From the NCBI GenBank assembly GCA_028291265.1, contig JAQGIK010000149.1, positions 1 to 34,321 on the forward strand: DNA of 34,321 nt. Direction: 5' to 3'. The DNA comes from Caulobacter sp. Lineage in GTDB: Bacteria > Pseudomonadota > Alphaproteobacteria > Caulobacterales > Caulobacteraceae. This document shows positions 8,901 through 17,138 of this stretch, one piece after another. The translations under genes and the position numbers were made by a program. The first letter of the stretch is position 1. Every line of letters begins with the position of its first letter. The notes beneath the pieces were generated by a model. That model saw only the letters and a list, made by a program, of their open reading frames with translations. It had not been told where the DNA came from and ran no database searches.

Positions 8901-9197
8901 GCGCTGCGCGCGGCCACCCTGAACGGGGCCCGGGCGCTGGGCATGGACCGCGACATCGGCTCGCTGGAGGTCGGCAAGCTGGCCGACCTGGTGATCCTCG
9001 ACGCCAACCCGCTGGAGAACATCCGCAACACCCATGCGATCCGCTTCACCATGGTCAACGGCCGGCTGTTCGACAGCGACATGAACGAGGTCGGCGGCCG
9101 CGGACGGGCCCGCAAGCCCTTCTGGTTCCAGCAGGCCGGCGGCGAGACCTGGGGCGGCGTGACCACCACCGAGGCGGCCGACCATACGGACGACTAG
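5943..9197 (+). CDS. Exported TolB-propeller/amidohydrolase fusion protein
   Basis: This 1084-residue protein starts with a Sec signal peptide (MLRGLVVALVSASFIVTPAFA, cleavage near residue 22). Residues about 40-640 form WD40/TolB-like beta-propeller repeats, seen as recurring YSPNGRWIAF, WSPDSEYVV, FSPDGRYLYFSDD and PSWSRDGASIVYTTW. Residues about 655-1060 form an amidohydrolase: VIVLNGNRIEAIG, GMIDAHWHG with H719/H721, K815 in VKSYNQ, H863 in VEHSIPV and H962 in TGAHGQ, then the usual closing GSLEVGKLADLVILDANPL. This arrangement is known in periplasmic amidohydrolases of alphaproteobacteria and Bacteroidetes; substrates (imides, peptides or prolidase-like) are not predictable. The ATG has an AGGGGGCG ribosome-binding site just upstream. 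The stop overlaps the convergent LuxR-type gene by four bases. Architecture is secure. Confidence 0.92.
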   Translation: MLRGLVVALVSASFIVTPAFAAPAKKADPAKWDVNAPPGPFKDAVIDTTSGTWMSVDVSPDGKEVLFDMLGDLYTVPIAGGEAKSLTSGVAWDMQARYSPNGRWIAFTSDRGGGDNIWVMDRDGSNMHAVSKETFRLLSQPAWSPDSEYVVGRKHFTSGRSLGAGEMWLYHRSGGDGLQLTKKRTEQKDTGEPAFSPDGRYLYFSDDATPGGQFEYSKDPNTQIYVIQRLDRKTGETNQYVTGPGGSIRPTPSPDGKSLAFVRRVRYKTTLFIRDLESGKETPVYDGLDRDMQETWAIHGVYPNMAWTPDNKAVVLWAGGKIRKVDAATGAVADVPFHVKATRRVTQAVRARVDVAPKAFDVKMVRWAEVSPRGDKVVFEALGKLWVRDVGGGQAKRLTSQSDHFELYPSWSRDGASIVYTTWNDETFGSIRVAPAAGGEGRVVSKKPGHYVEPAFSPDGRTIVYRTVQDGYLTSALWGGETGLWSVATAGGEPTEITTNGVLPQFGAASDRVYFMSFEAEGKRALKSAKLNGDDQRVHLTSANASEYAIAPDEKWVAWTERFNAYVAPLVFTGKPVEIGLDSKALPVTRVTRDAGEWLHWSGDSKRLWWSLGPELYSRDLKDAFAFVDGAPKDLPKAPESGIKLGFSQAYDAPTGRVALVGARIVTMKGDEVIEDGVIVLNGNRIEAIGKRGTVNPPADARIVDVSGKTIIPGMIDAHWHGSMGSDEIIPQQSWINYAALAFGVTTIHDPSNDTSEIFAASELEKAGEIVGPRIFSTGTILYGATTPFTAKIDSYDDALGHLRRMKAAGAFSVKSYNQPRRDQRQQIIAAARALDMSVVPEGGSLFEHNMTMLIDGHTTVEHSIPVAAIYDDVKQLWPQTDTAYTPTLIVAYGGAWGEHYWYETTNVWEDPILTKYVPRRILDARSRRPFKIPPEELNHISIAKVAHELNDLGVSVQTGAHGQREDLGLHWEIWMMVQGGMTPQQALRAATLNGARALGMDRDIGSLEVGKLADLVILDANPLENIRNTHAIRFTMVNGRLFDSDMNEVGGRGRARKPFWFQQAGGETWGGVTTTEAADHTDD

Positions 9198-10285
9198 GCG
9201 TCAGACTGCATGATCGGCAGCCGCGCCAGCAGGGCCACCAGCTCGGCCTGGCGCGAGGTTCCGGTCTTCTTGAGGATGCTGCGCAGCTGGACGCGGAGGG
9301 TGTTGACCGCCACGCCGCGGACGGCGGCGATCTCGCTCAGCGTGCGGCCTTCGAGCAGGCCCATCGACAGGTCGAGCTCGGCCGAGGACAGGCGGAACAG
9401 GGTGCTCAGGCGCGAGCGGCGGGCCCCGCCGTCGAACTGCGGGCCGTAGGCGATGATCAGCACCTGGGACTCGCCCCGCCGCGAGATCGGCGAGACCATC
9501 AGCGACAGGTAGCCGTCGTCCGGCTTGCGGACGCTGACCATCGAGGCCACCGAGCCGCTGCGGTGCAGGGCGTGATAGATCCCGGCCTGCAACTCCAGGT
9601 CGCTGGCCTCGTGGGTGGCGACCAGCCGGCCGCCGCGCACCGTCAGGCCGTCGGCCCGTTCCAGCAGCCCGCCGCCATGCCGGTTCTGCGAGCAGACCAT
9701 GCCGCCGGCGGTGATCCGGAAGATGGCCATCGGGAAGGCGTCGAGGGCCGCGTCGGCGAAGGCCGAGGACACCTGCGCCTGATCCAGCCGGGATTTCAGC
9801 TTCAGCACCCGCCGCAGGTGGGGCAGGGCGGAGGTCAGGCTGGCCTGCTGCGCCTCGCTGAAGGCGCCGGCTTCGCCCGGACGGCCAACGCCGACCACGG
9901 CCTCCGCGCCGCCCTCGAGCCGGACCGCCGCCACCATCGACCGGCCCGGATCGATCCTGTGGGGCCGCAACACCTCGTTGAAAAAGCTGGAGCCGCGCCA
10001 GTCGGCTTCGGCCAGGAAGCTGTCGGTGACGATGGCGGCGTCGTAGGTCCGGGGCCGGCGCAGCCGCCAGGGATCGGTGTCCCCGTAGTCGCCCGCATAC
10101 AGGTCGGGCAGGCCGCTGAAGACGGCGTTGCTGACAACCCGCGTCTGTCCGTCCGGGGTCTCGACCGCGACCGCCGCCCAGGGACAGTCGGTGGCCTCGG
10201 CGATCATCCGCGCCACGCCGTCGGCGTCGATCTCTTCGGAAAGGACGTCGTACATCGACGCCCATCGGGCTGCGGCCGCTGCCAT
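9194..10285 (-). CDS. LuxR-type helix-turn-helix transcriptional regulator
   Basis: This 363-residue protein ends in a LuxR/GerE-type HTH (about residues 295-355; SSAELDLSMGLLEGRTLSEIAAVRG then VNTLRVQLRSILKKTG). The first 280 residues resemble a PAS/GAF-like sensory region found in many Caulobacterales and Sphingomonadales orphan regulators, with no recognisable receiver domain (no phosphoacceptor pattern) and no autoinducer-binding signature. The start is the ATG before AAAAARWASMYD, which has GGGGAG six bases upstream; two further in-frame ATGs lie upstream (10321 and 10378). It is divergent from the giant RTX gene across 500 bp, which makes RTX regulation a reasonable but unproven role. 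Its TAG stop shares CTAG with the stop of the amidohydrolase gene. Confidence 0.85.
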   Translation of the reverse strand: MAAAAARWASMYDVLSEEIDADGVARMIAEATDCPWAAVAVETPDGQTRVVSNAVFSGLPDLYAGDYGDTDPWRLRRPRTYDAAIVTDSFLAEADWRGSSFFNEVLRPHRIDPGRSMVAAVRLEGGAEAVVGVGRPGEAGAFSEAQQASLTSALPHLRRVLKLKSRLDQAQVSSAFADAALDAFPMAIFRITAGGMVCSQNRHGGGLLERADGLTVRGGRLVATHEASDLELQAGIYHALHRSGSVASMVSVRKPDDGYLSLMVSPISRRGESQVLIIAYGPQFDGGARRSRLSTLFRLSSAELDLSMGLLEGRTLSEIAAVRGVAVNTLRVQLRSILKKTGTSRQAELVALLARLPIMQSDA

Positions 10286-10785
10286 ACGTCTCCCCGGACC
10301 CTGCCAGTCCGCCCCGATCATCCCCCCGGATGCCGTCTTTAGGTGTCTCTTTAACTGGCTGGCCCGGAAGAGTTGCATGAACGCCGGTTGGTGAAAAGCC
10401 CCCGAACCGGACTAAGCCCGTTGCGGCATGCGGCTAATGCAAACGGACTATGTGCATCCGCCAACCTTGAGAGGACGATATCGGTCCGGACTATGAGAAA
10501 GCGGCTGATTCTCCCGCCGCGCGTTTATGTATTGTCAACCACAATCAATCCCTGCTTAATCAATGACTGAGCTGGCCGCGGGGGCGGTCGCTATCAGTTG
10601 GGGGCGTCGTACCGGGAAATCTGGGACTAAACACCAGGTCTCCGGTCGTAACCTGAAAAGCTGAGCTTCCTCATCTGACTCACCCCGGTGAGCCAGCGCG
10701 AGACCTTGCGCCTCGTTCGTCCCCGCACGTCATCGACACAACAAGCGCACGGCCAATCCCGTGCCGATCAGGGCGGAACAGTACC
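10286..10785. other. 500-bp divergent intergenic region upstream of the RTX gene
   Basis: No credible gene is visible; the short open frames here lack ribosome-binding sites and family features. The region is less GC-rich than its surroundings, as promoters in this genome type are. It contains several inverted repeats: CCGGTT (10384-10389) with AACCGG (10405-10410), GCGGC/GCCGC near 10502-10521, and CTCACC-CC-GGTGAG (10679-10692). It must hold promoters for both the LuxR-type regulator and the RTX gene and may provide a long 5' leader for the latter. Confidence 0.6.
10679..10692. promoter_or_regulatory. Palindrome upstream of the RTX gene
   Basis: CTCACCCCGGTGAG is a perfect 6-bp inverted repeat with a two-base centre, about 94 bp upstream of the RTX start codon. 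The size and symmetry suit a dimeric HTH regulator such as the divergently encoded LuxR-type protein, but it could equally be a leader hairpin. This is an inference from position and symmetry only. Confidence 0.3.
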
Positions 10786-13700
10786 ATGGCAGGCACCCCT
10801 ACGGCTGGTGACGACAACATTGTTGGCACGGCGGGCAAGGACACGATCGACGCCCTCGGCGGCAACGACACCATCGACGGGCTGGGCGGTAACGACATCC
10901 TCAAGGGGAGCGCCGGCGACGACATCATCACCGGCGGCCTGGGCAACGACACCCTGTACGGCCTGGCCGGGAACGACACCGCCATCTACAACAACACCGT
11001 CGTCCAGGCCGCCAGCGCCGGGCCCGCGGTGATGGGCAGCTGGGTCGGCGCCCTGCTGCATATGACGACGGGCGGCCTCGACGGGACCGACGTCCTCAAC
11101 GCCTTCGAAAAGCTGATCATCAACGGCGTCACCTTCGACGTGAACGTCGCCGCCCACAACGTCGTCGCCAGGCTCGGCGCCGACGTCGGCAACGGCGTCG
11201 AGGACAGCGGGCCGGTGACCGGCAACGTCCTGGCCAACGACTACGACGTGGATTCCCAGCTGACCGTCACCGGAGTCTCGTTCGGAGCCAGTGTCGGCAC
11301 GGTCGGCGCCGGCCTGGCGGGGGCCCACGGGACCCTGACCCTCAACGGCAACGGGACCTACAACTATTCGCCCGGCGCCAACCAGAACGGCACGGACGTC
11401 TTCACCTACCAGGTGATGGACGGCGGCGTGGCCAAGAACGTCACCCTGACCATCAACGTCTCGGCCGTGAACGACGCGCCGGTCGCCAACGACAGCGCTC
11501 ACACGGTTGACGAGGACACGGTCATCAACAGCTCGGTGACCGCCACCGATCCCGACAGCGTCCCGACGTACACGGTCGGCACGGGCCCGTCGCACGGCGC
11601 CCTGACGCTCAATCCGGACGGCAGCTACCAGTACACCCCGAACGCCAACTACCACGGGACCGACAGCTTCACCTTCGTGGCCAGCGACGGCCAGTACCAG
11701 GACAGCGGACAGGTAGACATCACCCTCAACTCGGTGCCGGGCGACGTCCTCGTCGTCGGGGCCGGCGGCTACGCCTCCATCCAGGCCGCGATCGACGCGG
11801 CCGAGGCCGGCGACACCATCCAGATCACGGCCGGGACCTACCACGAGAACGTGCTGGTCAATAAAAGCGGCATTACCCTCGTCGGCGTCGGCGAGGTCAA
11901 CCTGACCGGCACGTTCAAGACCGACAACGGCATCAGCGGCGACGTCAACACCTGGCTGGAGACGGCGCCCGGCTACAGCCCGGCCTCCGGCGCGGCCCTG
12001 ACGGTCAGCGCCAACAACGTCTCGATCAGCAACATCAACATCGACAGCTACTACACCGGCGTCGAGACCAGCGGCGACCTCACCGGCCTCAGCCTGACCA
12101 ACGTCGATGTCTCCAACGGCATCTTCGGGCTGCACAAGGAACTCGACAACGGCTCGCTCGACGGCGTGACCGTCACCGGCGGCTCGTTCAGCAAGATGCA
12201 CATCGGCATCGACTTCGAGAAGAACCCGGGGATCACCGGCAACGACGTCGTCAACTTCACCCTCGACGGCACGAGCTTCTCGGACATCACCGCCAAGGGC
12301 TTCTACGCCGAGACCCTGACCAACGGTCATCTCACCGACTTCACGATGACCCACGTCGGCTACTTCGGCGGCACCCCGTCGTTCGGCGGCTTCGCCGGTT
12401 CGGGCATCGAGCTGAACCTCAAGAAGGGCGCATACTCGGGCATCGAGATCGACCACTTCACGATGACCAACGTCGGTCAGTCGACCCGCTTCGGCGCGCC
12501 GCACGACAACGCCGCGGCCATCTCGATCAAGCCGCGCGACGACTCGGGCAGCTACACCCCGGTCAGCATCACCGACGTCATCAAGATCCACGACGGCACC
12601 ATCGACGGCACCTCGACCGGCATCCGCAACGGCGAGACCGGCAAGAACCACGTCACCGGCACGATGGAGATCGAGAACGTCGTCATCACCAACGGCGTCC
12701 ACAACGCCCAGAACGGCGACATCGAAAGCCGCACCCAGGCCAACACCCACATCATCGGCAGCGACGGGGCCGACAACTGGGTGGTCAATCCGCAATCGAT
12801 CGGGACCATCAGCTTCGACCTCGGCGACGGCAATGACACCGTCAGCGGCGGGACCAGCACCAGCGTCCTGACCATCAATGGCGGCGACGGGGCCGACAGC
12901 CTGACCGGCGGCGCCGGCGCCGACAACATCACCGGCGGCGCGGGCGGCGACATCATCGTCGGCGGCGGCGGCCTCGACACGGCCCACTACGGCGTCGAGC
13001 TCAGCGCCTCGGACTTCGACGGCGCGGGCGGGACGTTCACCGTCGATGCCGGGGCCGAAGGCATTGACGCCCTGGGCGTCGAGAAGGTGGTCGACGCCTC
13101 GGGCGACGTCTTCTGGCTGGTCTCGGCCGGCGGCTCGATCCAGGCGGCGGTCAACGCCGCCGCCGACGGCGACACCATCCTGATCGCGGCTGGCAATTAC
13201 CGCGAGCAGGTCATCATCGACAATCGCGACCTCAGCATCGTCGCCTCCGATGGCGCGGTGCTGGAATCGCCCGACCATGCGGCCATCACCAGCGCCGGCG
13301 CCTACTCGGTCCTGGCCATCATCAACGGCTCCAACGTCACCGTCGACGGCCTGACCATCGACGGCCGCCACCAGGGCGGTACGACCGGCAACCTGTTCGC
13401 CACCCAGCAGTTCGGCGGCGTCGCCTTCCTCGACTCCGACGGCGCCTTCCGGGACGGCGCGATCAGCGGCATGACCAACGCCGTCCTCGGCCCCTACCAG
13501 TACGGTTACGGCGTCATCGCCCGCAGCACCGGGGCCGAGCACCATGTCGAGATCTCCGACACGGAGATTTCCGACTACCAGAAGAACGGTATCGACGCCC
13601 GTGGCGCCGGCCTGGTCGTCGACATCTACGACAACACTGTCACCGGCCAGGGCGCGACCTCGACCATCGGTCAGAACGGCGTCGTGCTGGTCGGCGGGGT

Positions 13701-16671
13701 CGAGGGCGTCATCGACGACAACACCATCTCCAGCATCGGCTTCATCCCCGGCTTCAACACCGCGGTCGGCATCCTGGTGTTCGGCAATGGCGCCGCGTCG
13801 CTGGACATCACCAACAACGCCATCACCATGGCCGACACCGGCAGCGACACGGGCATCAACCTGGTCAGCTCCGAAGGCGCGGTGATCACCGGCAACATCA
13901 TCACCGACGCCAACATCGGCATCAGCCAGAACAGCGATCTCAACACGCCGCTGGACGGGCCGTCGCTGGACAACAACACCTTCGTCAACGTCGACATCCG
14001 GTTTGAGTTCGACTCCGACGACGACAGCGCCAGCGACTACACGGTGACCGGCACCGCCGGCGACGACTACCTCGACGGCTCGGCCAGCGGCGACCTGCTC
14101 GACGGCGCCGACGGCAACGACGAACTGGCCGGCATGGACGGTGACGACGCACTGGTCGGCGGCGCCGGCAACGACCTCATCGACGGCGGCGACGGCAGTG
14201 ACACGGCCAGTTACGACGTCGAACTGAGCGGCGCCGACTTCGGCTTCGCTTCAGGCGCCTTCACCCTGAACGCCGGCGCCGAGGGTTCCGACACCCTGTC
14301 GGGCGTCGAAAAAGTGGTCGACGCCTCGGGCGACGTGTTCTGGCTGGTCTCGGCCGGCAGCTCGATCCAGGCGGCGGTCAACGCCGCCGCCGACGGCGAC
14401 ATCATCGTCATCGGCGAGGGCGTCTATCGCGAGCAGGTCGTCATCGACAACCGCGACCTGGCCATTGTCGCCGTCGGTGACGCGGTGCTGGAATCGCCGG
14501 ACCACGCCTCGGTCACCAGCGCCGGGCTGTATTCGGTGCTGGCCATCATCAACGGCTCGAACGTCAGCGTAGACGGCCTGACCATCGACGGCCGTCACCA
14601 GGGCACGGGCTTCGGCAACCAGCAGTTCGCCGGCGTGGCCTTCATCGACTCCGACGGCGCCTTCCGGGGCGGCGAGATCATCGGGATGACGGACACCACC
14701 ATCGCCGGCGGCGGCCAGCATGGCTTCGGCGTCCTGGCCCGCAGCAGCGGCGCTGAGCACCACGTCGAGATCTCCGGGACCGACATCAACGACTTCCAGA
14801 AGAACGCCATCGACGCCCGCGGCGCCGGCCTCGTCATCGATCTGCACGGCAACGCCATCGCCGGGGCCGGTTCGACCAGCGACATCGCGCAGAACGGCAT
14901 CGTCCTGCTGGGTGGCGTCGAGGGCTCGATCGACGGCAACACCATCACCGATATCGGCTACATCGGCCCGTTCACGGCGGTGGGCGTGCTGCTGCACACC
15001 AACGGCTCGGCGCCGGTCACGGTGACCAACAACGTCATCACCATGGCCGACACCGGCAGCGACACGGCCATCAGCCTGGTCAACACCGAAGCCCAGACCG
15101 TCACCGGCAACACCATCACCGACAGCAATTCCGGTGTCGCCCAGTCGGGCGAGTTCGCGAACGTCCTGTCGACGGTGGAGAGCAACACCTTCGTCAACGT
15201 CGCCTACCAGCTCGACTTCTTCCCGGATGACACCCTTCCGGACGCCTTCGATGTCACCGGCACCACCGGCTCCGACTACATCGGCGGCGCGGACGGCGAC
15301 GACACGCTGAACGGCGGTACGGGCAACGACGAGATCGACGGCTTCGGCGGTACGGACACGGTCATCCTGGCCGCCCTGTCCACCGGCTCCTCGGCGGTCC
15401 AGGCCGGCGCCACCCTGACGGTCACCTCGGCCGACGGGACCGACACGCTCGACAACGTCGAGGCGGTCCAGTTCACCGACCGGACGGTCACGGTGCACAA
15501 CGGCAACGCGGTGCTGATCGACGCCAACGATACGGCGGACGTCAACGAGAACGCCTCGGTCGGCGGCAACGTCCTGTCCAATGTCTACGACCTGGACAAC
15601 GACACCCTGACGGTCATCGCGCTGCTCGACACCCACGGCGCGCCGGTCACCCCGAGCAGCGGCGTCTACACCGTCGCCGGGGCCTACGGGACCCTGACCC
15701 TCAACGCCAACGGCGGCTTCAGCTACAACGCCACCAGCGACGCGCCGAACGGCGGCCAGATTCTGACCGAGACCTTCACCTACACCGCCTCCGACGGCGG
15801 CGACACGACGGTCCATACCCTGGTCGTTTCGGTCCATGGCGCCTGGGAGGTGATCAACGGCACCAACGCCGCCAACACCCTCCAGGGCAGCAGCCAGGGC
15901 GACCAGATCAACGGTCTCGACGGCATCGACAAGCTGTTCGGCAACGGCGGCGACGACCAGCTGAACGGCGGCGAAGGCAACGACCAGCTCAACGGCGGGG
16001 CCGGCGCCGACGACATGCATGGCAACAACGGCAACGACAGCTACACGGTCGACAACGCCGGCGACACGGTGGTCGAGGCGGCCGGGGAGGGGACCGACTC
16101 GGTCAGCTCCAGCGTCACCTTCGTGCTTGGCGACAACGTCGAAAGCCTGACCCTGACCGGTTCGGCCAACCTCGGCGGCACCGGCAACGCCGGCGCCAAC
16201 ACGCTCAACGGCAACACGGGGAACAACTACCTGAACGGCCTGGGCGGCAACGACATCCTGCGCGGCGGCGACGGCGCCGACGTGATGTACGGCGGGACCG
16301 GCAACGACCAACTCTACGGGCAGGGCGGGGCCGACCACTTCATCTTCGAAAACGGCTCGATCCTGCTTTCCGGGACGCGGGAGTCCGACATCGTGCGGGA
16401 CTTCAACGTCGCCGAGGGCGACCGCATCGACCTGTCGGCCATCGACGCCAACAGCATCCTCGCCGGCGACCAGGCCTTCACCATCGTCTCGTCGTTCAGC
16501 GGCGTGGCGGGTCAGGCCCTGGTGCAGTTCACCGGCGGTTCGACCCTGATGCGGCTGGACGTCAACGGCGACGGCCAGGAAGACATGCGCATCTCGATCA
16601 TCGGCAACCACGTCGGCACCACCGTCCTCACCGGCGGCGAGCCCGACAGCCAGGGCGGCTGGATCCTCTAG
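10786..16671 (+). CDS. Giant RTX / cadherin-like / beta-helix secreted protein
   Basis: This 1961-residue acidic protein has no signal peptide. In order: an RTX calcium-binding block (residues 8-67, GGNDTIDGLGGND type); two cadherin/VCBS-like Ig repeats (about 120-318; VLANDYDVDSQLTV, FTYQVMDGG, NDAPVANDSAHTVDEDT); a right-handed beta-helix (318-640; YASIQAAIDAAEAGDTIQI); RTX block 2 (683-730); beta-helix modules 2 and 3 (731-1138 and 1139-1523), near copies of each other, each with RTX repeats towards its end; a further cadherin-like repeat (about 1573-1682); a long RTX array (1690-1849); and a serralysin-type C-terminal domain (DIVRDFNVAEGDRIDLSAID). RTX with that C-terminus is the known mark of type I secretion. 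Adhesin, surface-layer-like or polysaccharide-acting roles are possible; no catalytic residues could be assigned. The ATG has only a weak ribosome-binding site. A strong terminator follows. Confidence 0.9.
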   Translation: MAGTPTAGDDNIVGTAGKDTIDALGGNDTIDGLGGNDILKGSAGDDIITGGLGNDTLYGLAGNDTAIYNNTVVQAASAGPAVMGSWVGALLHMTTGGLDGTDVLNAFEKLIINGVTFDVNVAAHNVVARLGADVGNGVEDSGPVTGNVLANDYDVDSQLTVTGVSFGASVGTVGAGLAGAHGTLTLNGNGTYNYSPGANQNGTDVFTYQVMDGGVAKNVTLTINVSAVNDAPVANDSAHTVDEDTVINSSVTATDPDSVPTYTVGTGPSHGALTLNPDGSYQYTPNANYHGTDSFTFVASDGQYQDSGQVDITLNSVPGDVLVVGAGGYASIQAAIDAAEAGDTIQITAGTYHENVLVNKSGITLVGVGEVNLTGTFKTDNGISGDVNTWLETAPGYSPASGAALTVSANNVSISNINIDSYYTGVETSGDLTGLSLTNVDVSNGIFGLHKELDNGSLDGVTVTGGSFSKMHIGIDFEKNPGITGNDVVNFTLDGTSFSDITAKGFYAETLTNGHLTDFTMTHVGYFGGTPSFGGFAGSGIELNLKKGAYSGIEIDHFTMTNVGQSTRFGAPHDNAAAISIKPRDDSGSYTPVSITDVIKIHDGTIDGTSTGIRNGETGKNHVTGTMEIENVVITNGVHNAQNGDIESRTQANTHIIGSDGADNWVVNPQSIGTISFDLGDGNDTVSGGTSTSVLTINGGDGADSLTGGAGADNITGGAGGDIIVGGGGLDTAHYGVELSASDFDGAGGTFTVDAGAEGIDALGVEKVVDASGDVFWLVSAGGSIQAAVNAAADGDTILIAAGNYREQVIIDNRDLSIVASDGAVLESPDHAAITSAGAYSVLAIINGSNVTVDGLTIDGRHQGGTTGNLFATQQFGGVAFLDSDGAFRDGAISGMTNAVLGPYQYGYGVIARSTGAEHHVEISDTEISDYQKNGIDARGAGLVVDIYDNTVTGQGATSTIGQNGVVLVGGVEGVIDDNTISSIGFIPGFNTAVGILVFGNGAASLDITNNAITMADTGSDTGINLVSSEGAVITGNIITDANIGISQNSDLNTPLDGPSLDNNTFVNVDIRFEFDSDDDSASDYTVTGTAGDDYLDGSASGDLLDGADGNDELAGMDGDDALVGGAGNDLIDGGDGSDTASYDVELSGADFGFASGAFTLNAGAEGSDTLSGVEKVVDASGDVFWLVSAGSSIQAAVNAAADGDIIVIGEGVYREQVVIDNRDLAIVAVGDAVLESPDHASVTSAGLYSVLAIINGSNVSVDGLTIDGRHQGTGFGNQQFAGVAFIDSDGAFRGGEIIGMTDTTIAGGGQHGFGVLARSSGAEHHVEISGTDINDFQKNAIDARGAGLVIDLHGNAIAGAGSTSDIAQNGIVLLGGVEGSIDGNTITDIGYIGPFTAVGVLLHTNGSAPVTVTNNVITMADTGSDTAISLVNTEAQTVTGNTITDSNSGVAQSGEFANVLSTVESNTFVNVAYQLDFFPDDTLPDAFDVTGTTGSDYIGGADGDDTLNGGTGNDEIDGFGGTDTVILAALSTGSSAVQAGATLTVTSADGTDTLDNVEAVQFTDRTVTVHNGNAVLIDANDTADVNENASVGGNVLSNVYDLDNDTLTVIALLDTHGAPVTPSSGVYTVAGAYGTLTLNANGGFSYNATSDAPNGGQILTETFTYTASDGGDTTVHTLVVSVHGAWEVINGTNAANTLQGSSQGDQINGLDGIDKLFGNGGDDQLNGGEGNDQLNGGAGADDMHGNNGNDSYTVDNAGDTVVEAAGEGTDSVSSSVTFVLGDNVESLTLTGSANLGGTGNAGANTLNGNTGNNYLNGLGGNDILRGGDGADVMYGGTGNDQLYGQGGADHFIFENGSILLSGTRESDIVRDFNVAEGDRIDLSAIDANSILAGDQAFTIVSSFSGVAGQALVQFTGGSTLMRLDVNGDGQEDMRISIIGNHVGTTVLTGGEPDSQGGWIL
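12976..14199 (+). repeat. Internal duplication, copy A, within the RTX gene
   Basis: Copy A begins at DTAHYGVELS and copy B at DTASYDVELS, 1,224 bases (408 codons) apart in the same frame. Both encode EKVVDASGDVFWLVSAG, SIQAAVNAAADGD, YREQVIIDNRDL (V for I in copy B), SVLAIINGSNV, DGLTIDGRHQG and MADTGSDT segments in the same order, with long shared DNA runs. Each copy is a beta-helix followed by RTX repeats. Confidence 0.9.
14200..15354 (+). repeat. Internal duplication, copy B, within the RTX gene
   Basis: This is the second copy of the beta-helix/RTX module, slightly shorter than copy A (1,155 against 1,224 bases). Shortening falls in the turn after DGRHQG, where copy A has extra residues (GTTGNLFATQQFG against FGNQQFA), and in the terminal RTX stretch. 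Conservation of DNA as well as protein suggests fairly recent tandem duplication or ongoing gene conversion. Confidence 0.88.
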
Positions 16672-16697
16672 CCGGCCTGATCGACTAAAACCTTCAG

Positions 16698-16732
16698 GGC
16701 CCCGGCCGTCGCCAGACAGCCGGGGCCTTTTT
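16698..16732 (+). terminator. Intrinsic terminator of the RTX gene
   Basis: A perfect 9-bp stem (GGCCCCGGC at 16698-16706 pairing with GCCGGGGCC at 16719-16727) with a 12-base loop is followed by five Ts (16728-16732). It lies 26 bp after the RTX stop codon and insulates the downstream GNAT gene. Confidence 0.93.
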
Positions 16733-16808
16733 CTGTCCGGCCCCGGAGCCTTTCTGTCTCGCCAACGCCGGCCCTCGCGGGCAGGATCGGCGGGCAGAGG
16801 GAGGGCCT

Positions 16809-17129
16809 ATGCCGGACGACCACAGCATCGAGGTCATCGACAACCGCACGGCGGGCCGCTTCGAGGTTCATCTCGGCGGCGAGACGGCCTTCGCCGAATA
16901 CCGGCTGGAGGGCGACAGCATCGTCTTTCCCCATACCGTCGTGCCCGACGCCTTCGCCGGAAAGGGCGTCGGCGGGGCCCTCGTCAAACACGGCTTGTCT
17001 TACGCACGGGAGAGGCGGCTAAGGGTCAAGCCGACCTGCAGTTTCTTTGCCGGATACATCACCAAACACCCCGAGTATCACGACCTGGTTCACCCGGATT
17101 TCCGGTCGAAACTCGGCATTGCCTCCTAG
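16809..17129 (+). CDS. Small GNAT-family N-acetyltransferase
   Basis: This 106-residue protein matches the short YidJ/COG2388-type acetyltransferase family: an antiparallel sheet start (IEVIDNRTAGRFEVHLGGE), AEYRLEGDSIVFPHTVVP, and the acetyl-CoA-binding loop of the GxGxG type in AGKGVGGALVKHGL, followed by LRVKPTCSFFAGYITKHPEY, a segment typical of this family. It would use acetyl-CoA; the acceptor is unknown. The ATG has GGGAGG closely upstream. It lies nine bases before the nitronate-monooxygenase-like gene and is probably transcribed with it. Confidence 0.88.
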   Translation: MPDDHSIEVIDNRTAGRFEVHLGGETAFAEYRLEGDSIVFPHTVVPDAFAGKGVGGALVKHGLSYARERRLRVKPTCSFFAGYITKHPEYHDLVHPDFRSKLGIAS

Positions 17130-17138
17130 GGACGAGAC

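Noticed and set aside
10768..13545. A 925-codon open frame antisense to the RTX gene, with similar long antisense frames at 14251-16611
   Set aside because: High GC and the Asp/Gly/Asn-rich RTX codons leave the opposite strand free of stops. The translation is low-complexity (Val/Gly/Asp/Ala) with no domain or start signal.
10807..16330. The periodic GC-rich repeats as a CRISPR or satellite array
   Set aside because: The periodicity is nine codons of RTX repeats in an intact reading frame; there are no identical direct repeats with unique spacers.
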